Under the pieces are notes generated by a model. It did no database searches and was not told the DNA's origin. It saw nothing but the letters and a program-made list of their open reading frames with translations. Source: Lysobacteraceae bacterium NML93-0399 (lineage in GTDB: Bacteria > Pseudomonadota > Gammaproteobacteria > Xanthomonadales > Xanthomonadaceae). From it: a DNA stretch of 64,000 nt. Every line of letters begins with the position of its first letter. Position 1 is the stretch's first letter. Made by a program: the position numbers and the translations under genes. Shown here piece by piece: positions 1-9,761 of this stretch. The DNA lies in contig NTJI01000001.1 of NCBI GenBank assembly GCA_002307375.1, positions 806,001 through 870,000 on the forward strand, written 5' to 3'.

Positions 1-1100
1 ATCATCTCGGCGCGGCCGGCGGCGTGATGGTGACCGCCAGCCACAATCCGATGGACTACAACGGCATGAAGCTGGTGCGCGAACAAGCGCGCCCGATCAG
101 TTCGGACACCGGCCTGTTCGCGATCTCCGATGCGATCGAGGCCGGGGGTCTGCCTGCACCGGTCCCGACGCAGGGCCGCGAATCGGCGATGACCGACAAA
201 TCCGCTTACATCGCGCACCTGCTGGGCTATGTGGACGCAACGGCACTGCGTCCGCTCAAGCTCGTGGTCAACGCCGGCAACGGTGGTGCGGGCGCGATCG
301 TCGACCTGTTGGCCGCGCATCTGCCGTTCGAGTTCGTGCGCGTGTGCCATGAGGCCGACGGCAGCTTCCCCAATGGCATTCCCAATCCGCTGCTGCCCGA
401 AAACCGCCAGGTCACCGCTGATACCGTGCGCGCACATGCCGCCGATTTCGGCATTGCCTGGGACGGCGATTTCGACCGCTGCTTCTTTTTCGACGAAACC
501 GGCGCCTTCATCGAAGGCTATTACCTGGTCGGTCTGCTGGCCGAGGCGATCCTCGCCAAGCAGCCGGGCGGCAAGGTCGTGCACGATCCGCGCCTGGTCT
601 GGAACACGATCGAGCAGGTCGAAGCCGCCGGCGGCGTGCCGGTGCTGTGCAAGAGCGGCCACGCCTTCATCAAGGAAAAGATGCGCGCCGAGGACGCCGT
701 CTACGGCGGCGAGATGAGCGCGCACCATTACTTCCGCGAATTCGCCTATGCCGACTCGGGCATGATTCCGTGGCTGCTGATCGCCGAACTCGTCTCCACC
801 AGCGGCCGCTCGCTGGGCGATCTGGTGGCCGAGCGCGTGGCGAAGTTCCCGTGCAGTGGCGAGATCAATTTCCGGGTCGCCGATGCCAAGGCCGCCGTCG
901 AGCGGGTCATGACCCACTTCGCGGCGCAGGCGCCTGCGCTCGACCACACCGACGGCATCAGCGCCGATTTCGGCGACTGGCGCTTCAACCTGCGCAGTTC
1001 CAACACCGAACCGCTGTTGCGGCTCAACGTCGAGGCGCGCGGTGACCGCGCGCTGCTCGATGCACGCACCCGCGAACTGTCCGACCTGTTGTCCGCCTGA
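1..1100 (+). CDS. xanA: Phosphomannomutase/phosphoglucomutase, 5'-truncated by the window edge
   Basis: Interconverts hexose 6-phosphates and 1-phosphates (mannose and glucose), feeding GDP-mannose and UDP-glucose synthesis in the cytoplasm. The frame is open from base 3 to the first base of the window, so the N-terminus is missing; about 366 residues are visible of the roughly 450 usual for the CpsG/AlgC/XanA family. Seen are the phosphoserine loop TASHNP near the visible start, the metal loop DGDFDR, the sugar-binding loop [10 protein letters not shown] and the phosphate-binding loop RSSNTEP near the C-terminus. The stop lies 7 bp before xanB, so the two are probably cotranscribed, as xanA and xanB are in Xanthomonas. 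Family assignment is firm; the split between mannose and glucose substrate preference is inferred. Confidence 0.93.
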   Translation, partial: HLGAAGGVMVTASHNPMDYNGMKLVREQARPISSDTGLFAISDAIEAGGLPAPVPTQGRESAMTDKSAYIAHLLGYVDATALRPLKLVVNAGNGGAGAIVDLLAAHLPFEFVRVCHEADGSFPNGIPNPLLPENRQVTADTVRAHAADFGIAWDGDFDRCFFFDETGAFIEGYYLVGLLAEAILAKQPGGKVVHDPRLVWNTIEQVEAAGGVPVLCKSGHAFIKEKMRAEDAVYGGEMSAHHYFREFAYADSGMIPWLLIAELVSTSGRSLGDLVAERVAKFPCSGEINFRVADAKAAVERVMTHFAAQAPALDHTDGISADFGDWRFNLRSSNTEPLLRLNVEARGDRALLDARTRELSDLLSA

Positions 1101-1107
1101 GGCCGCC

Positions 1108-2520
1108 ATGTCCACGATCGTCCCCGTTCTGCTGTCCGGCGGCTCCGGCACACGCCTGTGGCCGCTGTCGCGCGAAATGCATCCCAAGCAGTTCCTGCCG
1201 CTGGTCGGCGAGCAGACGATGCTGCAGGCAACCTGGCTGCGCGCTGCGCCGCTCGCAGACGGTGCCGGGCCGATCGTCGTCGCCAACGAGGCGCACCGCT
1301 TCGTCGTCGCCGAACAGCTGCAGCAGGTGTGTGCGAAACCTGCGGCGATCGTGCTCGAGCCGGTGGGCCGCAATACCGCGCCTGCGATCGCGGCCGCAGC
1401 GCTCGAGGCGTCGCGAATGACGCCGGAGGCGATGTTGCTGGTGCTGCCCTCGGACCACGTCGTGCAGACGCCCGAGGCCTTCCATGCGGCAGTGCGTTCC
1501 GCCCTGCCCGCGGCACAAGCCGGCAAACTGGTGACGTTCGGCGTCGTGCCCCGTGGCCCGGAAACCGGCTATGGCTACATCAAGGCCAAGCCCGCCCACG
1601 GTGACGGCCCGGTGCCGGTCGAAGCCTTCGTGGAAAAGCCGGATCTGGCACGCGCCCAAGCCTATGTCGCCTCCGGCGATCATTTCTGGAACAGCGGCAT
1701 GTTCCTGTTCCGCGCCGACGCCTACCTCGCCGCGCTCGAACGTCATGCACCGGCGATGCTGTCGGCGGTGCGCACGTCGTGGACCGCCGCGCGCAAAGAT
1801 GTGGACTTCACCCGACTCGACGCCGATGCATTCGCTGCAAGCCCCTCCGATTCGATCGACTACGCGGTCATGGAGAAGACCGATGCCGCGGTGGTCATGC
1901 CGCTCGACGCCGGCTGGAGCGATGTCGGCTCATGGGCCAGCCTGCGCGAAGTCTCACCCCAGGACGCCGACGGCAACGCGCATCACGGCGATGTCGTCTC
2001 GATCGATTGCCGCAACACCTACGCCTACGGCGAGCGCCTGATTGCGATGATCGGCCTCGAGGACACGATCGTCGTCGAAACGCCCGACGCGATCCTCGTC
2101 GGCCGCAGCGATCGCATCCAGCAGGTCAAGGACGTGGTCGCCGAACTCAAGGCACGCGATCTGCCGCAGGCCGCCTGGCATCGCAAGGTCTACCGGCCCT
2201 GGGGTGCCTACGATTCGATCGACAACGGCCCGCGCTTCCAGGTCAAGCGCATCACGGTCAAACCGGGCGCGACCTTGAGCCTGCAGATGCATCACCACCG
2301 GGCCGAGCACTGGATCGTCGTCAGTGGCACGGCCGAAGTCACACGCGGCGACGATGTGCTGCTGCTGACCGAGAACCAGAGCACCTACATCCCGCTCGGC
2401 GTCACCCATCGTTTGCGCAATCCGGGCAAGGTGCCGCTGGAACTGATCGAAGTGCAGTCGGGCAGCTACCTGGGCGAGGACGACATCGTGCGCTTCGAGG
2501 ACACCTACGGGCGCGCCTGA
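1108..2520 (+). CDS. xanB: Bifunctional mannose-1-phosphate guanylyltransferase / mannose-6-phosphate isomerase
   Basis: 470 residues. Makes mannose 6-phosphate from fructose 6-phosphate and GDP-mannose from mannose 1-phosphate, the two steps on either side of XanA. The N-terminal nucleotidyltransferase domain carries the signature LLSGGSGTRLWPLSRE at residues 8-23 and FVEKPD; the C-terminal third is a cupin isomerase domain with the metal-binding stretch QMHHHRAEHW. The ATG at 1108 directly precedes the conserved N-terminus and is 7 bp after the xanA stop; the longer reading upstream only overlaps xanA. Length matches AlgA/ManC/XanB type II enzymes. It converges on the rfb operon across a repeat-rich intergenic stretch. 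Confidence 0.95.
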   Translation: MSTIVPVLLSGGSGTRLWPLSREMHPKQFLPLVGEQTMLQATWLRAAPLADGAGPIVVANEAHRFVVAEQLQQVCAKPAAIVLEPVGRNTAPAIAAAALEASRMTPEAMLLVLPSDHVVQTPEAFHAAVRSALPAAQAGKLVTFGVVPRGPETGYGYIKAKPAHGDGPVPVEAFVEKPDLARAQAYVASGDHFWNSGMFLFRADAYLAALERHAPAMLSAVRTSWTAARKDVDFTRLDADAFAASPSDSIDYAVMEKTDAAVVMPLDAGWSDVGSWASLREVSPQDADGNAHHGDVVSIDCRNTYAYGERLIAMIGLEDTIVVETPDAILVGRSDRIQQVKDVVAELKARDLPQAAWHRKVYRPWGAYDSIDNGPRFQVKRITVKPGATLSLQMHHHRAEHWIVVSGTAEVTRGDDVLLLTENQSTYIPLGVTHRLRNPGKVPLELIEVQSGSYLGEDDIVRFEDTYGRA

Positions 2521-2720
2521 CATACCGTCAATCGCGCCCGGCGGATCCAACGTTTTCTCAACGCGGCAACGCGCGCCCGACCGGCAATCGCGCGGACGAC
2601 CGCCGCGACAGCGCTTTGAAGACACCTTCGACCGCGGGTAATGCGCCTCTGTAGGAGCGCGCTCGCGCGCGATGGGCGTTCCTGGCCAAGCCTCTTCGCG
2701 CGCAAACGCGCTCCTACAGG

Positions 2721-2789
2721 CCTAACGTACCGCCAATGTATCGAGCACGTCGCCCAGAGCCTCGCGCCAGTCAGGCGACACCACGCCGA
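2721..2789 (-). pseudogene. Duplicated 3' end of rfbD, distal copy
   Basis: These 69 bp match 3031-3099, the last 22 codons and stop of rfbD, with a handful of substitutions (for example TCGCG for CCGCG and GCGACA for GCAAGA). No start codon or upstream gene body is present, so it is a displaced gene tail and not a gene. It sits between two REP pairs. Confidence 0.85.
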
Positions 2790-2874
2790 TCGGGCAATAC
2801 GCCTCTGTAGGAGCGCGCTCGCGCGCGAAAGGCTTTACCGGGAACGCCACATCGCGCAAGCGCGCTCCTGCAGG

Positions 2875-2943
2875 CCTAATGTGCCGCCAATGTATCGAGC
2901 ACGTCGCCCAGAGCCTCGCGCCAGTCAGGCGACACCACGCCGA
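2875..2943 (-). pseudogene. Duplicated 3' end of rfbD, proximal copy
   Basis: Second 69-bp copy of the rfbD tail, 154 bp from the distal copy and 156 bp from the true gene end. Read on the minus strand it still encodes a peptide close to the RmlD C-terminus (PDWREALGDVLDTLA against PDWRGALGDVLDTLA). The two displaced copies share substitutions that the intact gene lacks, so they derive from one another after an initial duplication. Confidence 0.85.
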
Positions 2944-3031
2944 TCGGGCAATACGCCTCTGTAGGAGCGCGCTCGCGCGCGATGGGCGTTCCTGGCCAGG
3001 CCTCTTCGCGCGCAAGCGCGCCCCTGCAGCC

Positions 3032-3931
3032 CTAACGTGCCGCCAATGTATCGAGCACGTCGCCCAGAGCCCCGCGCCAGTCAGGCAAGACCACGCCGAA
3101 ATCGTGTTGCAGGCTGCTGGTGTCCAGCCGCGAATAGGCCGGGCGTCTGGCCGGCGTTGGATAGTCCGCCGTCGTGATCGCTTCCACCGTCGGCGCGCGC
3201 ACGATCAGACCGCGTGCAACCGCGCCCTCGAAGATCGCCTGCGCGAACCCGTGCCAGCTGGTCTCACCGGTCGCTGTGAGATGCCAGGTGCCTGCAACCA
3301 AGGCATCGCCGCGCAGGATCTGCGCCGTAACATCGGCAACGAGCGCCGCGGGCGTCGGTGTGCCGATCTGGTCGGCGACCACCCGAACCACGTCGCGCTC
3401 CGAGCCGACATGCAGCATCGTGCGCAGGAAATTCTGGCCATGCGCGGCATAGACCCATGCGGTGCGAAAGATCAGATGCCGGCCACCGGCTGCACGGATG
3501 GCATTCTCGCCGGCGAGCTTGCTGGCGCCGTAGATACCGAGCGGCGCGGTGGCGTCGTCCGGACGGTACGGGCGCGCCCCCTGGCCGTCGAATACGTAGT
3601 CGGTCGAGTAATGCACCAGCGGCACGTCGTGCGCCGCGCACCAGCGCGCGATCGCGCCAGGTGTCGTGGCGTTTACAGCCTGGGCGGCACCGGGCTCGCT
3701 TTCGGCTTTGTCGACCGCGGTGTAGGCAGCCGCATTGATCACGCGCGTCGGTCGCGTCGCGTCGAGCACCGCGATCACGGAGTCAGAGTCTGAAAAATCC
3801 GCAGACAGACAGACATCGCCATCGGGCAACCTACCGCAGCGCGTCGTGGCCTGAACCTTCCCCAGCGGCGCAAGCGCGCGCAGCAACTCCCGACCGACCT
3901 GCCCGTTCGCGCCGAGAACGAGTGAGGTCAT
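3032..3931 (-). CDS. rfbD: dTDP-4-dehydrorhamnose reductase
   Basis: 299 residues, the usual length. Last step of dTDP-L-rhamnose synthesis: NADPH reduction of dTDP-4-keto-L-rhamnose. The N-terminus has the Rossmann motif GANGQVG, then STDYVFDG and the catalytic tyrosine/lysine pair in YGASKLAGE. The ATG at 3931 overlaps the rfbC stop in an ATGA tetranucleotide; the upstream in-frame extension would be an antisense-like reading of rfbC and is rejected. Last gene of rfbBACD. Its final 69 bp were copied twice downstream together with REP hairpins. Confidence 0.95.
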   Translation of the reverse strand: MTSLVLGANGQVGRELLRALAPLGKVQATTRCGRLPDGDVCLSADFSDSDSVIAVLDATRPTRVINAAAYTAVDKAESEPGAAQAVNATTPGAIARWCAAHDVPLVHYSTDYVFDGQGARPYRPDDATAPLGIYGASKLAGENAIRAAGGRHLIFRTAWVYAAHGQNFLRTMLHVGSERDVVRVVADQIGTPTPAALVADVTAQILRGDALVAGTWHLTATGETSWHGFAQAIFEGAVARGLIVRAPTVEAITTADYPTPARRPAYSRLDTSSLQHDFGVVLPDWRGALGDVLDTLAAR

Positions 3932-4485
3932 GCGCAGAACACCGGCAACCGGTCCTCGGCGATGTTGGCCAGAAGCGGCGCGTGTGTGTCCTTGTCCGAC
4001 AGCAGCGGCGCGTCGACCGGCCACTCAACGCCGATCGTCGGATCGTTCCAGCGCACGCCCGCGTCGGCCTCTTTCACGTACACGTCGGTGCACAGGTAGC
4101 TGAAGACCGCCATGTCCGACAGCACCGCGAATCCATGCGCGAACCCCTCGGGAATCCAGAACTGGCGCTTGTTCTCCTCGCTGAGGAGCACGCCCTCCCA
4201 CTGGCCGAAGGTCGGAGAACCGCGGCGGATGTCGACGGCCACGTCAAACACCTCCCCCTGCAGCACGCTCACCAACTTTCCCTGCGGTCGCGGCCACTGG
4301 TAATGCAGGCCGCGCAACACGCCTTTTGCCGATGACGACACATTGCTCTGCACGAACTTCGTTGGCAGACCGTACTGTCCGAACAGCTCGGCGTTCCAGG
4401 TTTCGAAGAAGAACCCGCGCGCATCGCCAAAAACGGCTGGTTCGATGACGACAGCGCCAAGCAAGCTGGTTTCGATGATCCTCAA
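3928..4485 (-). CDS. rfbC: dTDP-4-dehydrorhamnose 3,5-epimerase
   Basis: 185 residues. Epimerises C3 and C5 of dTDP-4-keto-6-deoxyglucose. The family pattern is clear: [12 protein letters not shown] near residue 20, [20 protein letters not shown] and the segment around [11 protein letters not shown]. The start is TTG at 4485, because the conserved [10 protein letters not shown]-terminus begins there and no ATG is available; this TTG overlaps the TGA of rfbA (TTGA). It overlaps rfbD by 4 bp, so translation of the operon is probably coupled. Confidence 0.95.
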   Translation of the reverse strand: MRIIETSLLGAVVIEPAVFGDARGFFFETWNAELFGQYGLPTKFVQSNVSSSAKGVLRGLHYQWPRPQGKLVSVLQGEVFDVAVDIRRGSPTFGQWEGVLLSEENKRQFWIPEGFAHGFAVLSDMAVFSYLCTDVYVKEADAGVRWNDPTIGVEWPVDAPLLSDKDTHAPLLANIAEDRLPVFCA

Positions 4486-5369
4486 CGGACGGCCCCGCGC
4501 GCAACGAGTGACATCAGGTACTGGCCGTAGCTGTTCTTCCGCAACGGATGGGCGAGCGACAGCAACTGCTCATCATCGATCCAGCCCTTGCCGAAGGCGA
4601 TTTCCTCGGGACAGCACACCTGCAATCCCTGACGGGCCTGGATCGTTTCAATGAAATTCGACGCTTCGTGCAAGGCCTGATGCGTGCCGGTATCGAGCCA
4701 CGCGTACCCGCGGCCGAGCTGTTCAAGGTACAGCGCGCCGTCGCGGAGATAACGGCGATTGAGATCGGTGATTTCCAGTTCCCCGCGTGCCGAGGGCGTC
4801 AGTTCCATTGCGTAATCACTGGCTCGCCCATCGTAGAAATACAAGCCGGTGACGGCATAGTTCGAACGAGGCCGCTCCGGCTTCTCGGTGATATCGACGA
4901 CCTTTCCGCCCACGTCGAATACGGCCACGCCGTAACGCTCGGGATCGTTGACCCAGTAGCCGAACACGGTCGCACCATCGCGCCGCGCATCGGCGCGCTT
5001 GAGCGTATCGGTCAGGCCATGGCCGTGGAAGATGTTGTCACCCAGCACCAGACAGCTGGGCTTGCCGTCCACGAAGTCACGGCCGATCAGATAGGCCTGC
5101 GCCAGGCCGTCGGGACTGGGCTGCACGGCGTACTGGATGTCCATACCCCACTGCGAGCCATCACCCAGCAGAGACTGGAACAAGACCTGCTCGTGCGGCG
5201 TGTTGATGATCAGCACTTCCCGAATGCCGGCCAGCATCAGCACACTGAGCGGGTAGTAGATCATCGGCTTGTCGTACACCGGCAGCAGCTGTTTGCTGAC
5301 GCCCTTGGTGATCGGATACAGCCGCGTGCCGGAGCCGCCGGCGAGGATGATGCCCTTGCGTTGGGTCAT
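4482..5369 (-). CDS. rfbA: Glucose-1-phosphate thymidylyltransferase
   Basis: 295 residues. Makes dTDP-glucose from dTTP and glucose 1-phosphate, the committed step to dTDP-rhamnose. N-terminal signature [13 protein letters not shown] at residues 9-21, then [17 protein letters not shown], typical of RmlA/RffH. The ATG at 5369 is preceded by a good ribosome site (AAGGAAC). 57 bp separate it from the rfbB stop, consistent with one operon rfbBACD read toward the left. Confidence 0.95.
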   Translation of the reverse strand: MTQRKGIILAGGSGTRLYPITKGVSKQLLPVYDKPMIYYPLSVLMLAGIREVLIINTPHEQVLFQSLLGDGSQWGMDIQYAVQPSPDGLAQAYLIGRDFVDGKPSCLVLGDNIFHGHGLTDTLKRADARRDGATVFGYWVNDPERYGVAVFDVGGKVVDITEKPERPRSNYAVTGLYFYDGRASDYAMELTPSARGELEITDLNRRYLRDGALYLEQLGRGYAWLDTGTHQALHEASNFIETIQARQGLQVCCPEEIAFGKGWIDDEQLLSLAHPLRKNSYGQYLMSLVARGAVR

Positions 5370-5426
5370 GGTCGTTCCTTGGAGCCCTCCTCCGCATGCG
5401 AGGAAGGGTTGGGTGGGGGCGAACCG

Positions 5427-6482
5427 TCAGGCGGCAGTGCCGATGCGTTCCAGGCGATAGCTGCCGTCGAGGATGCCCCGCACCCACGCCTGGTTGTCGA
5501 GATACCAGTCGACGGTGAATTCGATACCGCTCTCGAACGTGTGCTCGGGCTTCCAGCCGAGTTCGCCCCGCAGCTTCGACGCATCGATCGCGTAGCGACG
5601 GTCGTGACCGGGGCGATCCTTGACGTAGGTGATCTGGCTGCTGCGCGGCAGTCCGTCCTCGCGCGGACGGCGGGCGTCGAGCAGGCGGCAAATCGCTTCG
5701 GCCACCTCGATGTTCTGCCGCTCGGAGTCACCGCCGACGTTGTAGGTCTCCCCGACTCGGCCCTTCTCGAGCACGGTGCGGATCGCCGCACAATGATCGG
5801 TCACGAACAACCAGTCGCGCACCTGCCTGCCATCGCCATAGACCGGCAGCGGCTCGCCGGCCAGTGCCTTGGCGATCACCAGCGGGATGAGCTTTTCCGG
5901 AAACTGAAACGGGCCGTAGTTGTTCGAACAGTTGGTGGTCAGCACCGGCAGCCCGTAGGTGTGGTGGAAGGCGCGCACCAGATGATCGGACGCGGCCTTG
6001 GACGCGGAGTACGGCGAGTTCGGCGCATACGGCGTGGCTTCGGAGAACTTGCCGGTTTCACCGAGTGAGCCGTAGACCTCGTCGGTCGACACGTGCAGGA
6101 AGCGGAACGCCTCGCGGCGCAGCTCCGGCAGCGCCTTCCACCAGTCCCGCACCGATTCGAGCAGGCCAAGCGTGCCGACCACGTTGGTCTCGATGAAGGC
6201 CGCCGGCCCATCGATCGAGCGGTCGACATGGCTTTCGGCTGCGAAGTTCAGCACCGCATCGGGCTGATGCTCGGCCAAGAGGCTGGCGACGAGGGCGCGA
6301 TCACCGATATCGCCGTGCACGAACACGTGGTTAGGATCGGACTCGAGCGACGCCAGCGTCTGCAGATTTCCGGCATAGGTCAGCGCATCGAGGTTGATCA
6401 CGCGGATGCCGCGGCGCACGGCCTCGAGCACGAAATTACCGCCGATAAAACCGGCGCCGCCGGTCACGAGCCATGTGGCCAT
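5427..6482 (-). CDS. rfbB: dTDP-glucose 4,6-dehydratase
   Basis: 351 residues. Converts dTDP-glucose to dTDP-4-keto-6-deoxyglucose with tightly bound NAD. Short-chain dehydrogenase fold with GGAGFIGG at residues 8-15, STDEVYGSLG carrying the acid/base pair and the catalytic YSASKA. The ATG at 6482 follows a purine-rich ribosome site (GAGAGG) and directly precedes the conserved TWLVTGG strand; an upstream in-frame extension lacks conservation. First gene of rfbBACD, divergent from etfB. Confidence 0.95.
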   Translation of the reverse strand: MATWLVTGGAGFIGGNFVLEAVRRGIRVINLDALTYAGNLQTLASLESDPNHVFVHGDIGDRALVASLLAEHQPDAVLNFAAESHVDRSIDGPAAFIETNVVGTLGLLESVRDWWKALPELRREAFRFLHVSTDEVYGSLGETGKFSEATPYAPNSPYSASKAASDHLVRAFHHTYGLPVLTTNCSNNYGPFQFPEKLIPLVIAKALAGEPLPVYGDGRQVRDWLFVTDHCAAIRTVLEKGRVGETYNVGGDSERQNIEVAEAICRLLDARRPREDGLPRSSQITYVKDRPGHDRRYAIDASKLRGELGWKPEHTFESGIEFTVDWYLDNQAWVRGILDGSYRLERIGTAA

Positions 6483-6605
6483 TGAACACCTCTCGCCGCC
6501 GCGCACCAAGTCGCTGACCGCTCAGGATACCGACTGCTCCCGCATCGCAGTGCCCCTGAATGGCAATAGACGGCCGACGGGTTCGCGCCCCGACAGGCGC
6601 CCCGG

Positions 6606-6611
6606 TAGAAT
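6606..6611 (+). promoter_or_regulatory. Candidate -10 element upstream of etfB
   Basis: TAGAAT lies 67 bp before the etfB start in the 195-bp divergent rfbB-etfB region. No good -35 hexamer stands at the usual spacing, so this is a weak call made from the -10 box alone. Confidence 0.35.
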
Positions 6612-6677
6612 CGACGAATTGCCCCGCGCCAGCCGCCGCGGCCGGGTGATCCGCACAGCACAAGGAATGCCGCACCG

Positions 6678-7424
6678 ATGAAGATCCTCGTCGCCTACAA
6701 GCGCGTGGTGGACTACAACGTCCGCATCCAGGTCAAGCCGGACGGGTCCGGCGTGGTCACCGATGGCGTGAAGCTGTCGGCCAATCCGTTCGACGAGATC
6801 GCACTGGAAGAGGCCCTGCGCCTGCGCGACAAGGGCGTCGCGACCGAGGTCGTCGTCGCCACGATCGCCCCGGCAGACGCCCAGGCGCACCTGCGCAACG
6901 GCCTGGCGATGGGCGCCAACCGTGCGATCCACGTGGTCTGCGACCAGCCGATCCAGCCACTGACCGCCGCCCGCACCCTGCTCAAGCTGGTCGAGAAGGA
7001 ACAGCCGGACCTGGTGATCCTCGGCAAGCAGGCGATCGACGACGACGCCAACCAGACCGGGCAGATGCTGGCCACACTGTGGGCGCGCCCGCAGGCGACG
7101 TTCGCCTCGAAGCTTGAAATCGCCGACGGCAAGGCCACGGTCACGCGCGAAGTCGATGCCGGCCTGGAGACACTCGAGGTCGACCTGCCGGCCGTCGTCA
7201 CCACCGACCTGCGCCTCAACGAGCCGCGCTTCATCAAGCTGCCCGACATCATGAAGGCCAAGTCCAAGCCGATGGAGTCGATCCCGTTCGCCGACCTCGG
7301 CGTCGAATCAGCCGATACGCTCAAGACCACGCATCACGAAGCGCCGACCAAGCGCGGCAAGGGCGTCATGGTCAAGGATGCCGCCGAACTGGTGGCCGCG
7401 CTGAAGGCCAAGGGCCTGCTCTGA
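6678..7424 (+). CDS. etfB: Electron transfer flavoprotein, beta subunit
   Basis: 248 residues, normal length. Soluble FAD/AMP-containing electron carrier subunit that accepts electrons from acyl-CoA and related dehydrogenases and passes them to ETF-quinone oxidoreductase. The N-terminus KILVAYKRVVDYNVRI and the segments NPFDEIALEEALRL and GKQAIDDDANQTGQM are characteristic of EtfB. The ATG at 6678 follows CAAGGAATG at a slightly long spacing. Pairs with etfA 104 bp downstream; in Xanthomonas this pair marks one edge of the lipopolysaccharide locus. Confidence 0.96.
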   Translation: MKILVAYKRVVDYNVRIQVKPDGSGVVTDGVKLSANPFDEIALEEALRLRDKGVATEVVVATIAPADAQAHLRNGLAMGANRAIHVVCDQPIQPLTAARTLLKLVEKEQPDLVILGKQAIDDDANQTGQMLATLWARPQATFASKLEIADGKATVTREVDAGLETLEVDLPAVVTTDLRLNEPRFIKLPDIMKAKSKPMESIPFADLGVESADTLKTTHHEAPTKRGKGVMVKDAAELVAALKAKGLL

Positions 7425-7430
7425 ATCCGT

Positions 7431-7452
7431 CGCTCCCGCGCACGCGGGAGCC
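7431..7452. repeat. Palindrome between etfB and etfA
   Basis: GCTCCCGCG and CGCGGGAGC form a perfect 9-bp stem separated by two bases, 7 bp after the etfB stop. There is no T-run, so it is more likely an mRNA-stabilising or intergenic repeat hairpin than a terminator. A second small palindrome (GCCGGC, five bases, GCCGGC) follows at about 7461-7477. A related palindrome is found near 47253. Confidence 0.7.
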
Positions 7453-7528
7453 CAGTGACTGCCGGCCCGAAGCCGGCGTGTTATCGACGCGACGCCGGCA
7501 CGGGCGCGACGATTCCAAGGAGAACTCC

Positions 7529-8470
7529 ATGTCCAAAGTCCTCGTCATCGCCGAGCACCTTGACAGCACCCTCAACGCCAGCGCGACCGCCAAGACCGTC
7601 GCCGCGGCGCAGGCACTGTCGCCCGAGTCCATCGATGTTGCGGTGTTCGCCGCGGATCCGGCCGGCGCTGCCACAGAGGCCGCCACCGTTGCCGGCGTAT
7701 CCAAGGTGCTGACCGTCGCCAACCCGGCCAACACCCAGGCGCTGGCGCAGGTGCTCGGCCCGCAGATCGCCAAGCTGGCTGCCGGCTACAGCCACGTCTT
7801 CGCGCCGTCCACCACGTTCGGCAAGGACCTGATGCCGGTCGTCGCCGCGCTGCTGGGCGTCAACCAGATCTCCGATCTGATGACGGTCGAAAGCAGCCAT
7901 GTGTTCAAGCGCCCGATCTACGCCGGTAATGCGATCGTGACCGTCGAGGCGCCTGCCGACCAGATCGTCGTCGCCACCGTGCGCACCGCGTCCTGGCAGG
8001 AAGCCGCCCGCGGCGGCAGCGCCACGATCGAAACGACCAGTGTCGAAGCAGAACTTCCGAGTCACACGCGCTTCGTCGGCCTGGCGGCCGGCAGCACCGA
8101 CCGCCCCGACCTGCAGAGCGCCAAGCGCGTGGTGTCCGGCGGCCGCGGCGTGGGCTCTGAGGAGAACTTCAAGATCATCTTCGACTTCGCCGACAAGCTC
8201 GGCGCTGCCGTCGGCGCCTCACGCGCCGCGGTCGACGCCGGCTACGTGCCCAATGAAATGCAGGTCGGCCAGACCGGCAAAATCATCGCCCCCGAGCTCT
8301 ACATCGCCATCGGCATTTCCGGCGCCATCCAGCACCTCACCGGAATCAAGGACGCCGGCACCATCGTTGCGATCAACAAGGACGCCGACTCGGCGATCTT
8401 CGAGATCGCGGACATCGGCCTGGTGGGCGACCTTTTCAAGATCCTGCCGGAACTGGAAGCGGCGCTCTGA
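7529..8470 (+). CDS. etfA: Electron transfer flavoprotein, alpha subunit
   Basis: 313 residues. Carries the FAD-binding domain of the ETF heterodimer. The C-terminal signature runs from [15 protein letters not shown] through [21 protein letters not shown] to [14 protein letters not shown], which is diagnostic. The ATG at 7529 is preceded by AAGGAGAAC at ideal spacing; an earlier in-frame ATG lacks a ribosome site and conservation. It forms the left boundary of the variable surface-polysaccharide locus; wecB begins 31 bp after its stop. Confidence 0.96.
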   Translation: MSKVLVIAEHLDSTLNASATAKTVAAAQALSPESIDVAVFAADPAGAATEAATVAGVSKVLTVANPANTQALAQVLGPQIAKLAAGYSHVFAPSTTFGKDLMPVVAALLGVNQISDLMTVESSHVFKRPIYAGNAIVTVEAPADQIVVATVRTASWQEAARGGSATIETTSVEAELPSHTRFVGLAAGSTDRPDLQSAKRVVSGGRGVGSEENFKIIFDFADKLGAAVGASRAAVDAGYVPNEMQVGQTGKIIAPELYIAIGISGAIQHLTGIKDAGTIVAINKDADSAIFEIADIGLVGDLFKILPELEAAL

Positions 8471-8501
8471 GTCGCTCGGACCGGCGAGGAAACACGAACG
8501 A

Positions 8502-9668
8502 ATGAAGCACGTACTGGTCGCGTTTGGCACACGACCGGAGGCCATTAAGATGGCCCCAGTGGTGTCGGCTCTGCGCAGCATGCCCGGCATCGAAACGGCG
8601 GTCACCGTCACCGCCCAGCATCGACAGATGCTCGACCAGGTGCTGGACCTGTTCGGCATCGTGCCCGACGACGATCTGGACCTGATGCAGACCAATCAGG
8701 GCCTGCCGGACCTCTTCGCCCGCATCCTTGCAGGCATGTCGGATGTCATCGCACGACGCAAGCCGGATCTGGTACTCGTTCATGGCGACACCAGCACCAC
8801 CCTCGCCACTTCGCTGGCGGCCTTCTACGCCAAAGTGCCGATCGGCCATGTCGAAGCCGGACTGCGCACCGGCAATATGGACGCGCCTTGGCCCGAAGAA
8901 ATGAATCGCCGGCTGACCGCACCGCTCGCTTCGCTGCACTTCGCTCCGACGACGAGCTCCCGTTCCAACTTGATTGCCGAAGGCATCGCGTCATCCTCGG
9001 TCCACGTGACCGGCAACACGGTGATCGACGCACTGCTGGACGTGACACGGCGCCTCGATGCCGACACGGCCCTGCAAGCATCTCTCGCCGCCCGTTTCCC
9101 CTTCCTGGACCAGGACCGTCGTATCGTCCTCGTCACCGGCCATCGTCGAGAGAATCTTGGCCAGGGATTCGAATCGATCTGTCGAGCGCTGCTGGTCTTG
9201 GCCTCCCGAGACGACGTCCAGATCGTTTATCCGGTACACCTCAATCCCAATGTCCAGGCACCGGTCCAGCGCCTGCTGGTCGGGAAGAAGAATATTCACT
9301 TGGTTCCACCGCAGGATTATCTGCCCTTCGTCTACCTACTCACCCGGGCCCATCTCATCCTCACCGATTCGGGCGGCATCCAGGAGGAAGCCCCGGCTCT
9401 CGGCAAGCCCGTACTGCTGATGCGCGATCGTACGGAGCGCCCAGAGGCAGTCGAAGCTGGAACGGTGCAACTGGTGGGAGCGGAAGAGTCGGGCATCATC
9501 CGCGCCGCAAGTGCATTGCTTGATGACGAATCCTTACATGCCACGATGGCGAGAGCGCACAATCCTTACGGTGACGGCTATGCCGCCGGCCGCATCGCAT
9601 CGCTGGTCGACGCGTGGATCGCCTCCTATGGCACCACTCGCACCGGCGGTGCATCCCACGCCCGTTGA
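8502..9668 (+). CDS. wecB: UDP-N-acetylglucosamine 2-epimerase (non-hydrolysing)
   Basis: 388 residues. Interconverts UDP-GlcNAc and UDP-ManNAc. The N-terminus [16 protein letters not shown] at residues 5-20, [27 protein letters not shown] and the C-terminal [12 protein letters not shown] are hallmarks of the family. The ATG at 8502 follows GAGGAAA; a longer open frame upstream is only the out-of-frame shadow of etfA. The usual partner WecC is not next to it; ugd is, and a TviB-type dehydrogenase that could use UDP-HexNAc lies further on. First gene of the polysaccharide locus on the etfA side. Confidence 0.94.
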   Translation: MKHVLVAFGTRPEAIKMAPVVSALRSMPGIETAVTVTAQHRQMLDQVLDLFGIVPDDDLDLMQTNQGLPDLFARILAGMSDVIARRKPDLVLVHGDTSTTLATSLAAFYAKVPIGHVEAGLRTGNMDAPWPEEMNRRLTAPLASLHFAPTTSSRSNLIAEGIASSSVHVTGNTVIDALLDVTRRLDADTALQASLAARFPFLDQDRRIVLVTGHRRENLGQGFESICRALLVLASRDDVQIVYPVHLNPNVQAPVQRLLVGKKNIHLVPPQDYLPFVYLLTRAHLILTDSGGIQEEAPALGKPVLLMRDRTERPEAVEAGTVQLVGAEESGIIRAASALLDDESLHATMARAHNPYGDGYAAGRIASLVDAWIASYGTTRTGGASHAR

Positions 9669-9761
9669 CGTGCGTTTCGCGCCTGCCCCGCCGGGAAACT
9701 GATTGTTGACGCGGCCGCGCTCATTTCCGGGCAACACGATCACCGCACGGACAACACGACC

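Larger units (their letters stand above)
2651..3030. repeat. Tandem array of three GTAG-type REP pairs
   Basis: The motif GTAGGAGCGCGCTCGCGCGC starts at 2651, 2807 and 2961, and each is followed about 45 bp later by an inverted partner ending in CGCTCCTAC, CGCTCCTGC or CGCCCCTGC. Each pair can form a long imperfect hairpin. Short palindromes with a terminal GTAG are known in Stenotrophomonas as SMAG elements and belong to the REP class mobilised by RAYT transposases; assignment to that class here is by resemblance. Spacing between units is 156 then 154 bp because the intervening rfbD-tail copies are also duplicated. Confidence 0.85.
2521..3031. other. 511-bp intergenic stretch between convergent xanB and rfbD
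   Basis: No gene is supported here. The first 125 bp show nothing distinctive. From about 2646 onward the stretch is a tandem array with a period of 154-156 bp, in which each unit joins a GTAG-type REP hairpin pair to a copy of the last 69 bp of the rfbD region. Small open frames in the array come from the repeats. No convincing T-run terminator was seen; the hairpins may serve that purpose for the convergent operons. Confidence 0.8.

Noticed and set aside
2651-3030. CRISPR-like array
   Set aside because: The units are 154-156 bp and contain REP hairpins and gene tails, not short repeats with unique spacers; no cas genes are present.
4548-6068. 506-codon plus-strand open frame opposite rfbA and rfbB
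   Set aside because: Antisense to two clearly conserved enzymes.
8040-8501. N-terminal extension of wecB
   Set aside because: It is the out-of-frame reading of etfA; the conserved protein and a ribosome site begin at 8502.
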